This document shows positions 1 through 10,341 of a stretch of DNA of 39,163 bases, in pieces (position 1 is the first letter of the stretch; each line of letters starts with the position of its first letter). The stretch lies in contig CALKJU010000030.1 of NCBI GenBank assembly GCA_937995535.1, positions 1 to 39,163 of the forward strand. The letters are read 5' to 3'. A program made the translations under genes and the position numbers. Source of the stretch: an uncultured Alphaproteobacteria bacterium. GTDB taxonomy: Bacteria; Pseudomonadota; Alphaproteobacteria; Geminicoccales; Geminicoccaceae. The notes beneath the pieces were generated by a model. The model did no database searches and was not told the DNA's origin. It saw only the letters and a list, made by a program, of their open reading frames with translations.

Positions 1-242
1 GCCCCCGGCAGCGACAGCGCCACCGCCGCGGCGTAGATCGCCACGAAGCCGAGGGCGGCGAGCGCCGGCCGTTCGGCGACCAGGCCCAGCAACGCCGCGC
101 GGTTGGCGCGCAGCGACTCGAAGCTGAGCTGCTCGTCGAGATCGAGCGCGAACGCCAACACGATCAAGCCCACGATGATCAGAAGCGGCAGCAGACGCCG
201 CCAGGTCGGCGCGCGCCGCGTCACCGGGGCCACGTCCGTCAT
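1..242 (-). CDS. TVP38/TMEM64 family membrane protein (partial)
   Basis: The first 80 or so codons of a membrane protein are present; the rest lies beyond the left edge. After a short basic N-terminus there is one hydrophobic segment (LLPLLIIVGLIVLAFAL), then a soluble stretch, then the start of a second segment ending ALSLPG, which matches the entry to the VTT domain of TVP38/TMEM64 (DedA-like) proteins. Its ATG shares one base with the TGA of the upstream flavoprotein gene (TGATG), so the two are probably translated together. This pairing of a TVP38 protein with a MerA-like flavoprotein is recurrent in proteobacteria, and fused versions exist. Function at the membrane is not established; a lipid or redox role is inference. 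Confidence 0.8.
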   Translation of the reverse strand, partial: MTDVAPVTRRAPTWRRLLPLLIIVGLIVLAFALDLDEQLSFESLRANRAALLGLVAERPALAALGFVAIYAAAVALSLPG

Positions 243-1660
243 CATCCGAGCCTCGCCAGGAGATCGACCAGCTTGCGCGTCCGATCGCTGAACAGCTTCG
301 CGGTGAACCAAGCCCCCGCGGCACGCTTGCTCACCTCGGAGAGCGTCGGGTACGGCGCCACCGCAGAAGCCATCGCCGACAGCTTGAGCCCCTGCTGCAC
401 GGCCAGAACCCAGGGAAAGATCAGCTCGCCCGCCTGGGCGCCGACGATCGCCGCGCCGAGCACCCGGCCGCGTCTACCGACGACGAGCTTGATCAGCCCC
501 TCGGTCGCCCGCTCGGCGCGCGCCCGGTCGTTCGCGGCGAACGGCCAGCGGACGACGTCATGGGCCAGCCGCTGGCGCTGCGCCTCGGCCGCGCTCAGCC
601 CGACCGAGGCGAGCTCGGGATCGGTGAAGGTGACCCACGGCACGGCGCGCGGCGTCGCGTCGACCGGGAGCCGGAACAGGGCGTTGCGAATCACCAGGGA
701 GCCGTGCCAGCCGGCGACATGGGTGAACTGCAGTCCACCCGCCACGTCGCCGATCGCGTAGACGCGCCGGTTGGTCGTGCGCAGGCCCTTGTCGACCTTG
801 ATCCCGCGCGGGTCGTAGGCGATCCCGGCGCGCTCCAGCGCGAGCCCCTCGACGTTCGGCCTGCGCCCGGTCGCGACCAGCAGGTGCGTGCCCGCGATCG
901 CCTCCTCGCCCGCACCCTCCTCGATGACGACGGTTGGTCCCGGCTCGACCCGCAGGACGCGGACACGATCCCGGACGGCCACGCCCTCCGTCAGCAACCT
1001 CGCGCGGACGACCTGGGTCAGCTCCGGATCGTCCTTGGGCAGGATCGGGCCGATGTCGAGCAGCGTGACGCGGCTGCCAAGGCGCGCGAAAGCCTGCGCC
1101 AGCTCGCAGCCGATCGGCCCGCCGCCCAGGACGATCAGGCGCCCGGGCAGAGTGGTCAGCTCGAACACCGTCTCGTTGGTGAGAAAAGGGACGCTGTCGA
1201 GCCCCGGTACCGGCGGCACGGCGGGGCCACTGCCGGTGGCCACGACGATGCGCCGTGCCCGGATCCGCTCGCCCGTGTCGACCTCGACCTCGTCGCTCGA
1301 GCGGAACCGCGCCCGGCCGCGGATCACGGTGACACCGAGCCCCTCGAAGCGCTCGACGCTGTCGTGCGGCGCGATCGCGCCGATCACCTCGTGCAGGTGC
1401 CGATGGACGGCCGCGAAGTCGACGTCCGGCTCGATCGCACGGATACCGAACGGGCCGCTCGCCCGCCGCGCCTGGGCGATGTGCGCGGCGGCGATCAGAC
1501 TCTTCGACGGCACGCAGCCGGTGTTCAGGCAGTCGCCGCCCATCCGGTGCGCCTCGATCAGCACCGTGCGCCGCCCGAGTTGCGCCGCCCCCGCTGCCAC
1601 CGAGAGGCCAGCCGAGCCGGCTCCGATGACACAGATGTCGGCGTGAATGGGCTCGTTCAT
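242..1660 (-). CDS. MerA-like FAD/NAD(P) disulfide oxidoreductase
   Basis: This is a 472-residue class I pyridine nucleotide-disulfide oxidoreductase. The N-terminal FAD-binding motif GAGSAG is at 13-18. The redox pair Cys44/Cys49 sits in GGDCLNTGCVPSK, which is the mercuric reductase/lipoamide dehydrogenase pattern. A second nucleotide-binding fold (GGGPIGCELAQAF) and the second FAD contact (YAIGDVAG) follow, then a dimerisation domain. At the C-terminus the His-Pro-Thr...Glu dyad of glutathione reductase reads Tyr437-Pro-Thr...Glu442, so the catalytic His is replaced by Tyr, as in MerA. The MerA heavy-metal domain and C-terminal Cys pair are missing, so mercury reduction is unlikely. It is coupled to the TVP38-type gene downstream; the electron acceptor is unknown. 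Confidence 0.9.
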   Translation of the reverse strand: MNEPIHADICVIGAGSAGLSVAAGAAQLGRRTVLIEAHRMGGDCLNTGCVPSKSLIAAAHIAQARRASGPFGIRAIEPDVDFAAVHRHLHEVIGAIAPHDSVERFEGLGVTVIRGRARFRSSDEVEVDTGERIRARRIVVATGSGPAVPPVPGLDSVPFLTNETVFELTTLPGRLIVLGGGPIGCELAQAFARLGSRVTLLDIGPILPKDDPELTQVVRARLLTEGVAVRDRVRVLRVEPGPTVVIEEGAGEEAIAGTHLLVATGRRPNVEGLALERAGIAYDPRGIKVDKGLRTTNRRVYAIGDVAGGLQFTHVAGWHGSLVIRNALFRLPVDATPRAVPWVTFTDPELASVGLSAAEAQRQRLAHDVVRWPFAANDRARAERATEGLIKLVVGRRGRVLGAAIVGAQAGELIFPWVLAVQQGLKLSAMASAVAPYPTLSEVSKRAAGAWFTAKLFSDRTRKLVDLLARLG

Positions 1661-1687
1661 GCGCGCAGAGGTGCGCGTATGCGGCGC

Positions 1688-2680
1688 TCACCGCAAGTGA
1701 CGAGCCCGTGTGCCCGTTCGTGAGCCGGCCACCGCCGGCGACCGCAGGCGAAGCTCCGGCGCGACCGCGGCGGCAGCCAGCCGATACAGCTCGCTGTACT
1801 GATCCTTCAGCGCTGGATGGACGTGGTCCTCGGCGTCGCCGACCGCTTCGGCCGGGAGACAGATCGGCGTGCCCGGCGCCACGTCGAGGCCGGCGCCGCG
1901 CACGAACCGGTCTGCGGCCGCCCGATAGGCACGCGACGCCTCGCAGGCGGGTGACGGGTAGGGACCGTGCAGGTAGACGCAGCGCGCGCCGATCCGCTCG
2001 CACAGCGCTCCGATCTCCCGCAGATAACGCTGCTTCTCGGGCCGGATGTCGGCCGGATCGAGGACCTCGGATGGGCCGGCGACCCGCTGTCGTTGCTTCA
2101 CGGGCACCTGCGGGACGTAGCCGCGCGCATCGAACAGCACCGGCCGCTCCGGCCGGGCCGCAGTCTCGATCATCCCAAAGGTGAGATCCAGGTTGGCGAG
2201 CGGCGGCACGAGCTTCCACAACGGCGCGCCGTCGAGGTCGCTCCACCGCGCAGCGGTGAACAGCAACCCCTCCCACGAGACCCGCCGGGTCGGCATGTCG
2301 AGCGCCTGCATCACCACGACGATCTGCGGCCGATGCCGGTCGGCCACCCGCCGCAGCAGGTTCAGCGAGCCTTCGTAGCCGTAGCGACCGGTCAGCGGCA
2401 CGGCCAGCACCTGCAGGCCGGTGGCCTCGCTCCACGCCCTGGCGTCGATGGCGTTGCCGAGCGTGCTGTCGCCGAGCAGGACCACATCGATCCTGGGCGC
2501 GCCCTCGATCTTGCGCAGTTGCTCGCGCTGCAGTCGCGTCGCCTCCCAGCCGACCAAGCCCTTGCTGACGCCCCACCAGTTCAGCACGCAGATCGCGACA
2601 ATCGCGAGCAGCGTCGCGGCCGCGACGACGGCCAGCCAGCGACCGGCCTCAGAACTGGAAATAGATGAACTCGGAGACAT
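1688..2680 (-). CDS. SGNH-like protein partnered with MBOAT acyltransferase
   Basis: The 330-residue protein has an N-terminal membrane anchor (about residues 15-34) and a periplasmic domain. The SGNH block I motif is present as GDSTLGN with Ser72, and a block V-like Asp285-His-Val-His288 lies near the C-terminus, so a Ser/His/Asp catalytic site is plausible. It overlaps the upstream MBOAT gene by 32 bases, which implies coupled translation. In MBOAT/SGNH pairs such as AlgI with AlgJ/AlgX or PatA/PatB, the membrane protein moves an acyl group across the membrane and the SGNH partner places it on a polysaccharide or peptidoglycan. The acceptor here cannot be told; no exopolysaccharide synthesis genes are in view. 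Confidence 0.75.
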   Translation of the reverse strand: MSPSSSISSSEAGRWLAVVAAATLLAIVAICVLNWWGVSKGLVGWEATRLQREQLRKIEGAPRIDVVLLGDSTLGNAIDARAWSEATGLQVLAVPLTGRYGYEGSLNLLRRVADRHRPQIVVVMQALDMPTRRVSWEGLLFTAARWSDLDGAPLWKLVPPLANLDLTFGMIETAARPERPVLFDARGYVPQVPVKQRQRVAGPSEVLDPADIRPEKQRYLREIGALCERIGARCVYLHGPYPSPACEASRAYRAAADRFVRGAGLDVAPGTPICLPAEAVGDAEDHVHPALKDQYSELYRLAAAAVAPELRLRSPAVAGSRTGTRARHLR

Positions 2681-4160
2681 CGTTCAGTTTGAGCAGACAG
2701 AGGCCGAGCGCGAGGCCGACCAGGGCGGCTTGGCCGGCGCTCGGTCGCCAGGCGACCCGGCGCGACGCGATGCCGCTCTCATAGCCTTGGCTGGTCAGGC
2801 CCGGCGTCCAGTCACGGAACAAGGTCTGCGTGTTGGGCGCGGCGAGCACGATCGTCAGGCCGAGGGCCAGCACGGCGAGGACCGCCGGCAGGGCGGGCGC
2901 TATGCCGAGCAGCCGGGCGTAGGCGGCGAGGACCGGAAAGGGCGCCGGCGCAGGCCAGGTCAGGCCGCTACCGTCGAGACCTGCCATCGAGCCCCAGATC
3001 GCCAGCGTGGTCGACAGGTCGGCGGCGCGGAACGGCACCCAGGCGGCAAGCACGAGGGTGAGCGTGAGCAGGCGCGCCGGCACATCCGGCAGCGGTCGGT
3101 GCCCGGGCCGGGCCTGCCACCACTGCGCGATCACGATCATCACCCCGTGCAACGCACCCCACAGCGCGAAGGTCCATCCCGCGCCGTGCCAGATGCCGCC
3201 GAGCAGCATCGTCAGCAGCACGTTGACCCGCCGCCGCCACGGCGGCACCCGCCCACCGCCCAGCGGGATGTACAGATAGTCGCGCAGGAAACGCGACAGG
3301 GTGATGTGCCAGCGGCGCCAGAAGTCGACGACCGAGGTCGCCTTGTAGGGCGAGGCGAAATTGATCGGCAGCAAGACGCCGAACATCCGTGCGAGGCCGA
3401 TCGCCATGTCCGAGTATGCCGAGAAGTCGAAATAGATCTGCAACCCGTAGGCGGTCGCGGCGGCCCAGGCGGGGATGAGGCCGAGCGGCTCGCCGTCCGC
3501 CGCGGCGGCGAACAGCGGCGTGGCGATCCGCGCGAAGCTGTCGGCGAGCCAGAGCTTCTTGACGAGGCCCACAGTGAAGATGGCGAGGCCGACGGCGAGG
3601 TCGGGGAGCAGCGGTCGCCGCCCCAGCCCCGCCAGCTGCGGCATCACCTCGCGATGGTGCACGATCGGTCCGGCGATGAGCTGCGGGAAGAAGCTGACGA
3701 ACAGGCCGTAGCGCAGCGGATCACGCAAGGTCGCCGGGTCACGGCCGACGTCGACCAGATAGGCGATCTGCTGGAACGTATAGAACGAGATCCCGATGGG
3801 CAGGACGATCGCCCCCAAGGCGGGATCGAGCGGCGTCAGGTCGCGCAGCACGCCGGCGACGAACAGAGCGTATTTGAACCATCCCAGCGCCGCCAGGTTG
3901 AGCCCGATGCCGGCGATTAGCCAGCCGCGGCGCTGCGCCGGCGGTGCCGTCGCGATCCGCCCGGCGATCAGCCAGTTGCCGGCGATCGAGAGCACCAGCA
4001 CCGGCAGGAACCGCCAGTCCCAGACGCCGTAGAAGATGAGCGAGGCGAGCAGCAGGAGGACGACCAGCACAGGGGCCGGGGCCAGCCGCCGCACGACCGC
4101 GAACAGGGCCACCACGACCGGCAGGAAGATCAGCAGGAACTCGGCCGAGTTGAAGAGCAA
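2649..4160 (-). CDS. MBOAT family O-acyltransferase (AlgI-like)
   Basis: This is a polytopic membrane protein of about 503 residues. The family signatures are clear: SPYKATSVVDFWRRWHITLS, then FLRDYLYIPLGG, then GGIWHGAGWTF, whose His (about residue 325) is the MBOAT catalytic histidine. I chose the TTG at 4158-4160 because family members begin (M)LFNSxEFxxxFLP; the reading frame stays open further upstream but encodes arginine-rich sequence with no family resemblance. A weak AGGAA lies a few bases before the TTG. The protein should take an acyl group from a cytoplasmic donor and pass it to a periplasmic acceptor, working with the overlapping SGNH gene downstream. Confidence 0.9.
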   Translation of the reverse strand: MLFNSAEFLLIFLPVVVALFAVVRRLAPAPVLVVLLLLASLIFYGVWDWRFLPVLVLSIAGNWLIAGRIATAPPAQRRGWLIAGIGLNLAALGWFKYALFVAGVLRDLTPLDPALGAIVLPIGISFYTFQQIAYLVDVGRDPATLRDPLRYGLFVSFFPQLIAGPIVHHREVMPQLAGLGRRPLLPDLAVGLAIFTVGLVKKLWLADSFARIATPLFAAAADGEPLGLIPAWAAATAYGLQIYFDFSAYSDMAIGLARMFGVLLPINFASPYKATSVVDFWRRWHITLSRFLRDYLYIPLGGGRVPPWRRRVNVLLTMLLGGIWHGAGWTFALWGALHGVMIVIAQWWQARPGHRPLPDVPARLLTLTLVLAAWVPFRAADLSTTLAIWGSMAGLDGSGLTWPAPAPFPVLAAYARLLGIAPALPAVLAVLALGLTIVLAAPNTQTLFRDWTPGLTSQGYESGIASRRVAWRPSAGQAALVGLALGLCLLKLNDVSEFIYFQF

Positions 4161-4378
4161 GGAGGGTTCCTGGCGGTGGCGTGGGAGCGGCGATGAACCG
4201 GCGCGAGGATCGCCTCGGCAGGGATCGCCTGCACTCGCTAGACGTTCCCGCGACCGCCAAGCATCCCCCCGTGACCGAACGCCACATGTGCTGGCTGATC
4301 CGGCCACGGCTCCCGTGCCGGTCGGTGCTGCGCGCCGCTCCCTTCAGGCTCTCCAGCGCCGCGCCGCGCGAGCCGCCG

Positions 4379-4409
4379 CGGGCGCACGGTGGTGCCGACC
4401 CTGCGCCCG
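4379..4409 (-). terminator. Hairpin just after the TPR gene stop
   Basis: A perfect 8-bp inverted repeat (CGGGCGCA / TGCGCCCG, arms 4379-4386 and 4402-4409, 15-nt loop) begins one base beyond the stop codon of the minus-strand TPR/peptidoglycan-binding gene. It is well placed to end or protect that transcript, but no T-run follows, so it may be Rho-assisted or only a 3' end stabiliser. The rest of the 250-base gap up to 4161 holds nothing I can name. Confidence 0.35.
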
Positions 4410-4410
4410 C

Positions 4411-5436
4411 TCAGCGCCCATCGGCCGCGAGGGCGTCGACCAAGGCCGCGTTGATCACCCCGTCCTCGGCCCGACCGGCCCGCTTCTGCCAAGCGCGGAC
4501 CGCCGCCACAGTGCGCGGACCGGCCTTGCCATCGGCGGCACCCACCGGATAGCCGAGCCGCGCCAGCTCGAGCTGTGCCCGCCGGACCAGGTCACGGTCG
4601 TCGATCGCGCCGCGCGCCGGTCCCAAGGCCGCGAGCCCGGTGCGCGCGGGGGCGAAGTCGGCGTCCAGCGCCAGGGCCGCGCGGTAGGCCGTCTCCGCCT
4701 GCGCAGTCCGCCCCTGCTTGCGCAGGATGTCACCATAGCTCGCGTGGTAGGCCGGCTTGCCCGGATCGAGCCGGGTTGCCTCGGCGAGGTCGCGCGCCGC
4801 GTCGTCGAGCCGATCACGATAGGCGTAGACGAGCCCGCGCCCAGCGAGCGCGCTCGCCTTCTGCACCGGGCCGATCGACGGCGCGGCCAGCGCCGCCTCG
4901 CAGGCCGGGAGCATGGTGTCGAAGGAGCCGCTGCGGCAGGCAGCGAGCAGGCTGCTCAGCCGCCCTGGCGGCGGCGGCCGCGTCATGCCCGGCAGCCTCC
5001 TCTCGAGCTGCTCGAGCGCACGGCGTAGCTCATGGTCGTCGGGCTCCAGCCGCAGCGCTTCGCGGATGTCGCCGCGCGCCGCCGCCGGATCGGCGCGGCG
5101 TGCCTGGACGAAGGCGCGCATCGCGTAGGCGCCGGCGATCGGCTCGGCCTCGATCGAGCGGGTCAGCTCGGCCAGCGCCTTGTCGAGCTCGCCCTTCTCG
5201 CTGTACGCCGCGCCCAGGTTGAAATGGGCCCAGGCGAAGTTCTTGGCTCGATCGTGGTGGCTGGCGGATCCATAGGCGTTGAACAGGCGCAGCGCTTGTG
5301 TGCAGGCTTCGATGGCGCGGTCCGGGTCGCTGCGCCAGCCGGTGCAGGCACGACCGTCGATCTGCTGGGCCGCGACACCGGTCGCGAGCAGCAGCACCGA
5401 CCCGACGAGCGAGGAGATGGCATGGCGAGCGAGCAT
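4411..5436 (-). CDS. Exported TPR protein with peptidoglycan-binding domain
   Basis: The 341-residue product begins with a signal peptide (SLVGSVLLLATGVAAQ, likely cut near VAA/Q). Several tetratricopeptide repeats follow, for example FNLGAAYSEKGELDKALAEL and YAYRDRLDDAARDLAEATRL. The last 60 or so residues form a PG_binding_1 domain (LGYPVGAADGKAGPRTVAAV, then WQK). It is probably a periplasmic scaffold held at the cell wall. The ATG at 5434-5436 is preceded by GAGAGGGG; frame upstream of it is open but not protein-like. The next gene (5579-6421) is a close paralogue that lacks the peptidoglycan-binding tail. Confidence 0.85.
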   Translation of the reverse strand: MLARHAISSLVGSVLLLATGVAAQQIDGRACTGWRSDPDRAIEACTQALRLFNAYGSASHHDRAKNFAWAHFNLGAAYSEKGELDKALAELTRSIEAEPIAGAYAMRAFVQARRADPAAARGDIREALRLEPDDHELRRALEQLERRLPGMTRPPPPGRLSSLLAACRSGSFDTMLPACEAALAAPSIGPVQKASALAGRGLVYAYRDRLDDAARDLAEATRLDPGKPAYHASYGDILRKQGRTAQAETAYRAALALDADFAPARTGLAALGPARGAIDDRDLVRRAQLELARLGYPVGAADGKAGPRTVAAVRAWQKRAGRAEDGVINAALVDALAADGR

Positions 5437-5491
5437 CGGCGCCCCTCTCCCGGTTGGACCCGGAAGCTGGCACGCATCGCCGCTGCCGTCT

Positions 5492-5505
5492 GTGCGATTG
5501 CGCAC
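5492..5505. repeat. Inverted repeat GTGCG-N4-CGCAC, left copy
   Basis: GTGCG-ATTG-CGCAC starts 56 bases upstream of the left TPR gene's start codon. The same arms with a different loop (TTGC) occur at exactly the same distance from the right TPR gene. Arms kept and loop changed between duplicates suggests an operator or RNA hairpin rather than chance. Confidence 0.45.
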
Positions 5506-5518
5506 GCAAGGCCGTGGC

Positions 5519-5564
5519 ACGGCTGAGCCGGCGCCGCGGACGGAGCACCCAGTGTCCGCGCGCC
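5519..5564 (+). pseudogene. Remnant of the SDR gene start left by tandem duplication
   Basis: This stretch aligns with the first 15 codons of the SDR gene at 6504. It starts ACGGCTGAGCCG against ATGGCTGACCCG, and the match recovers at GTGTCCGCGCGCC against GTGCCGCGCGCC (one base gap). The start codon is now ACG and the frame is broken, so it is non-functional. It abuts the truncated 3' end of the right TPR paralogue at 5579, which marks the duplication junction. Confidence 0.5.
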
Positions 5565-5578
5565 ACGTACCCGTCGCC

Positions 5579-6421
5579 TCAGCTCGGCGAAGTGTCGCCA
5601 CCAGGGGCGTGTCCGAGCGCCCTGAGCCCGGCCAGCGCGGGAGCGAAGTCGGCGTCGAGCGCAAGGGCCGCACGGTACGCGGCGGCCGCGTCGGAGGTCC
5701 GCCCCTGCTTGCGCAGAATGTCGCCATGGGTCGCGTGGTAGGCCGGCCGGCCGGGATCGAGCCGGATCGCCTCGGCGAGATCGCGCGCCGCCTCGTCGAG
5801 CCGATCGCGGTAGGCGTAGACGAGCCCGCGCGACGCCAGCGCGATCGCTTTCTGCACCGGGCTGATCGACGGCTCGGCCAGCGCCGCCTCGCAGGCCTGG
5901 AGCATCACCTCGAACCGCCCAGCCTGGCATGCCGTCAGCTGCTCGGCCAGCCGCCGGGGTTGCGGTGGTGGCTTCGTCGTCGCGATGATTTCCGCCTCGA
6001 CCCGCTCGAGCTCGGTCCGCGCGACCTCGTTCAGGGGATCGAGGCGGACGACCTCGCGCAGATCGTCGCGCGCCGCCAGGCGCTCGCCGCGACGCCGGTG
6101 GATCGTCGCGCGGCTCATATACGCTGTCGTGGTCGGCTGATAGGCGATGGATCGGCTCAGCGCCGTCAGCGCCTTGTCGAGCTCGCCCCTCTCGATGTGG
6201 GCCTCGCCGAGGTTGCGGTGCGCCCAGGCGAAGTTGCGTTCGAGGTCGGGGTGACCCAGGCGGGCGTAGACCCTGAACAGAGAAAGCGAGTTGTGGCAAG
6301 CGGCGATGACGGCGCCCGGGGCGCGCCACCCCCAGCACGACAGCGCTTCCCGGACCCGGAACCAGGCGAGCATTACCAGCACGATCATGGCGATCCGGAC
6401 GAAGCGATCTTTGGCGGCCAT
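5579..6421 (-). CDS. TPR protein, paralogue lacking the PG-binding domain
   Basis: The 280-residue protein starts with a hydrophobic segment (IAMIVLVMLAWF) that acts as a signal anchor, followed by TPR repeats. It closely matches the neighbour at 4411-5436: compare ASRGLVYAYRDRLDEAARDL with AGRGLVYAYRDRLDDAARDL, and YRAALALDADFAPA in both. It stops at LRALGHAPGGDTSPS, just where the paralogue continues into its peptidoglycan-binding domain. The ATG at 6419-6421 follows ACGGAGCGGGG and is aligned with the paralogue's start. It probably lost its C-terminal domain at the duplication junction and may act as a membrane-attached scaffold. Confidence 0.8.
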   Translation of the reverse strand: MAAKDRFVRIAMIVLVMLAWFRVREALSCWGWRAPGAVIAACHNSLSLFRVYARLGHPDLERNFAWAHRNLGEAHIERGELDKALTALSRSIAYQPTTTAYMSRATIHRRRGERLAARDDLREVVRLDPLNEVARTELERVEAEIIATTKPPPQPRRLAEQLTACQAGRFEVMLQACEAALAEPSISPVQKAIALASRGLVYAYRDRLDEAARDLAEAIRLDPGRPAYHATHGDILRKQGRTSDAAAAYRAALALDADFAPALAGLRALGHAPGGDTSPS

Positions 6422-6476
6422 CGGCCCCGCTCCGTGAGCCTGGTCGACAGGCTCGCACGCGGCGACGCCGCGGTCT

Positions 6477-6490
6477 GTGCGTTGCCGCAC
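6477..6490. repeat. Inverted repeat GTGCG-N4-CGCAC, right copy
   Basis: GTGCG-TTGC-CGCAC lies in the 82-base gap between two divergent genes, 56 bases upstream of the TPR start at 6421 and 14 bases before the SDR start at 6504. It is the counterpart of the repeat at 5492-5505 and could serve either gene. Confidence 0.45.
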
Positions 6491-6503
6491 GGTTTGCTGC
6501 GGC

Positions 6504-7265
6504 ATGGCTGACCCGCCGCGGGCGGCGCTCGTCACCGGTGCCGCGCGCCGGCTCGGCCGGGCCATGGCCCTGGCGCTGGCCGAGGACGGCTGGGACGTCG
6601 CGGTCCACTATGGCGGCTCGGCGGCCGCGGCGCGGGAAGTGGTGGCGGCGATCGAGGCCAAGGGCCGCCGCTGCGCGCTGCTTTGCGCCGATCTCGCCCG
6701 CGAGAGCGAGACCGCGACCCTCGTGCCGGCCGCCATCGCAGCGCTCGGGCCGCTCGGCCTGCTCGTCAACAACGCCGCCATCTTCGAGCTCGACCGGCTG
6801 GACAGCATGACGCGCGACAGCTGGGACCGGCACATCGAGGTCAACCTGCGCGCCCCGCTCGTCCTGGCCCAGGCCTTCGCGGCTCAGCTCCCCGCCGACG
6901 CCGAGGGCGTCATCGTCAACCTGCTCGACCAGCGGGTCCTCAATCTCACGCCCAACTTCCTGAGCTACAGCGTCTCCAAGGTGGGCCTGTGGGCGGCGAC
7001 GCAGATCCTCGCCAAGCAGCTCGCCCCGCGCATCCGTGTCAACGCGATCGGCCCGGGGCCCGCGGACAAGCCGGCCGAGGTCAGCGACGCCGACTGGCAG
7101 GCGCTGCTCGCCAGCGTGCCGCTCCGCCGCGGGACGAGCCCCGAGGAGGTCGCGGCGGCGCTGCGCTTCATCCTCGCCATGCGCTCGATGACCGGCCAGC
7201 TCGTCACCCTCGACGGCGGCATGCAGATGGGCTGGCTGACCCCGGGGCTGAAGCAGATCGACTGA
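6504..7265 (+). CDS. FolM/pteridine-reductase-like SDR oxidoreductase
   Basis: This is a 253-residue short-chain dehydrogenase. The cofactor loop TGAARRLG (11-18), with Arg where many SDRs have Gly/Ser, resembles pteridine reductases and favours NADPH. NNAA is at 89-92. The catalytic set is Asp142...Tyr155-xxx-Lys159; Asp in place of the usual Ser, 13 residues before Tyr, is the PTR1/FolM arrangement. DQRVLNLTP and RVNAIGPGP also match FolM. The likely job is reduction of dihydromonapterin or dihydrofolate for the tetrahydrofolate pool; other SDR substrates cannot be excluded. I chose ATG 6504 because the ten codons before it are not conserved-looking and cover the intergenic inverted repeat. 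Confidence 0.8.
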   Translation: MADPPRAALVTGAARRLGRAMALALAEDGWDVAVHYGGSAAAAREVVAAIEAKGRRCALLCADLARESETATLVPAAIAALGPLGLLVNNAAIFELDRLDSMTRDSWDRHIEVNLRAPLVLAQAFAAQLPADAEGVIVNLLDQRVLNLTPNFLSYSVSKVGLWAATQILAKQLAPRIRVNAIGPGPADKPAEVSDADWQALLASVPLRRGTSPEEVAAALRFILAMRSMTGQLVTLDGGMQMGWLTPGLKQID

Positions 7266-7290
7266 CCGCAGCAGCGCCCGCTCGCCATCC

Positions 7291-7320
7291 TTTACTTTCC
7301 GCCGCCGTTCGGCTCTTATC
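7291..7320 (+). promoter_or_regulatory. Candidate promoter for leuA
   Basis: TTTACT (7291-7296) and TCTTAT (7314-7319) are separated by 17 bases and each matches four of six positions of the sigma-70 consensus. This is the only AT-richer patch in the 307-base gap between the SDR gene and leuA, and it lies about 50 bases before a candidate leader peptide. The call is by eye only. Confidence 0.3.
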
Positions 7321-7370
7321 CAAGGCGGTGGCGGCGCGTCGGGCGTCGCCCGTGCGGCTGGGGCTCAGCC

Positions 7371-7472
7371 ATGGTCGTGGCCCGGAGCGGCGAGCGGCGG
7401 AGCGGGGGTGGAACGCACCTCGCGCTGCGCTCGTGCCGGCTGCGGGCGCTCCTTCGACTTACCCGCCCCTGA
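7371..7472 (+). CDS. Candidate leucine-rich leader peptide of leuA
   Basis: This is a 33-codon ORF in the leuA upstream region, ATG to TGA. Its second half reads LALRSCRLRALLRLTRP, giving six Leu in 14 codons just before the end. About 100 bases remain to the leuA start, and they contain GC-rich inverted repeats, including CCCCGC-GAG-GCGGGG near 7530. Leucine-rich leaders that control leuA by attenuation are known in proteobacteria. Weak points: no clear ribosome binding site, no T-run after the hairpins, and Leu is common in this genome anyway. It could be a chance ORF. Confidence 0.25.
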   Translation: MVVARSGERRSGGGTHLALRSCRLRALLRLTRP

Positions 7473-7572
7473 GCCCGTCCGGGCCCTTCACCGGGTCGGC
7501 GCGTTCAGGGGTCGGCGCCCCCGCGAGGCGGGGCAACGCTCGGGGAAGGTCGCAGGCAGGAGTGACGCCATC

Positions 7573-10296
<2,724 letters not shown>

Positions 10297-10341
10297 GCCG
10301 CGCGGCGGATGGCCGCGGGCGCGGCGCGGTGCGGCTGAGCC

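Noticed and set aside
558..2576. 672-residue ORF on the minus strand
   Set aside because: It runs across the flavoprotein and SGNH genes in another phase and is arginine/alanine/glycine-rich with no domain; it is a shadow of high GC content.
2421..3920. 499-residue plus-strand ORF opposite the MBOAT gene
   Set aside because: The complementary strand encodes clear MBOAT motifs; this ORF is Arg/Gln/Asp-rich with no recognisable feature.
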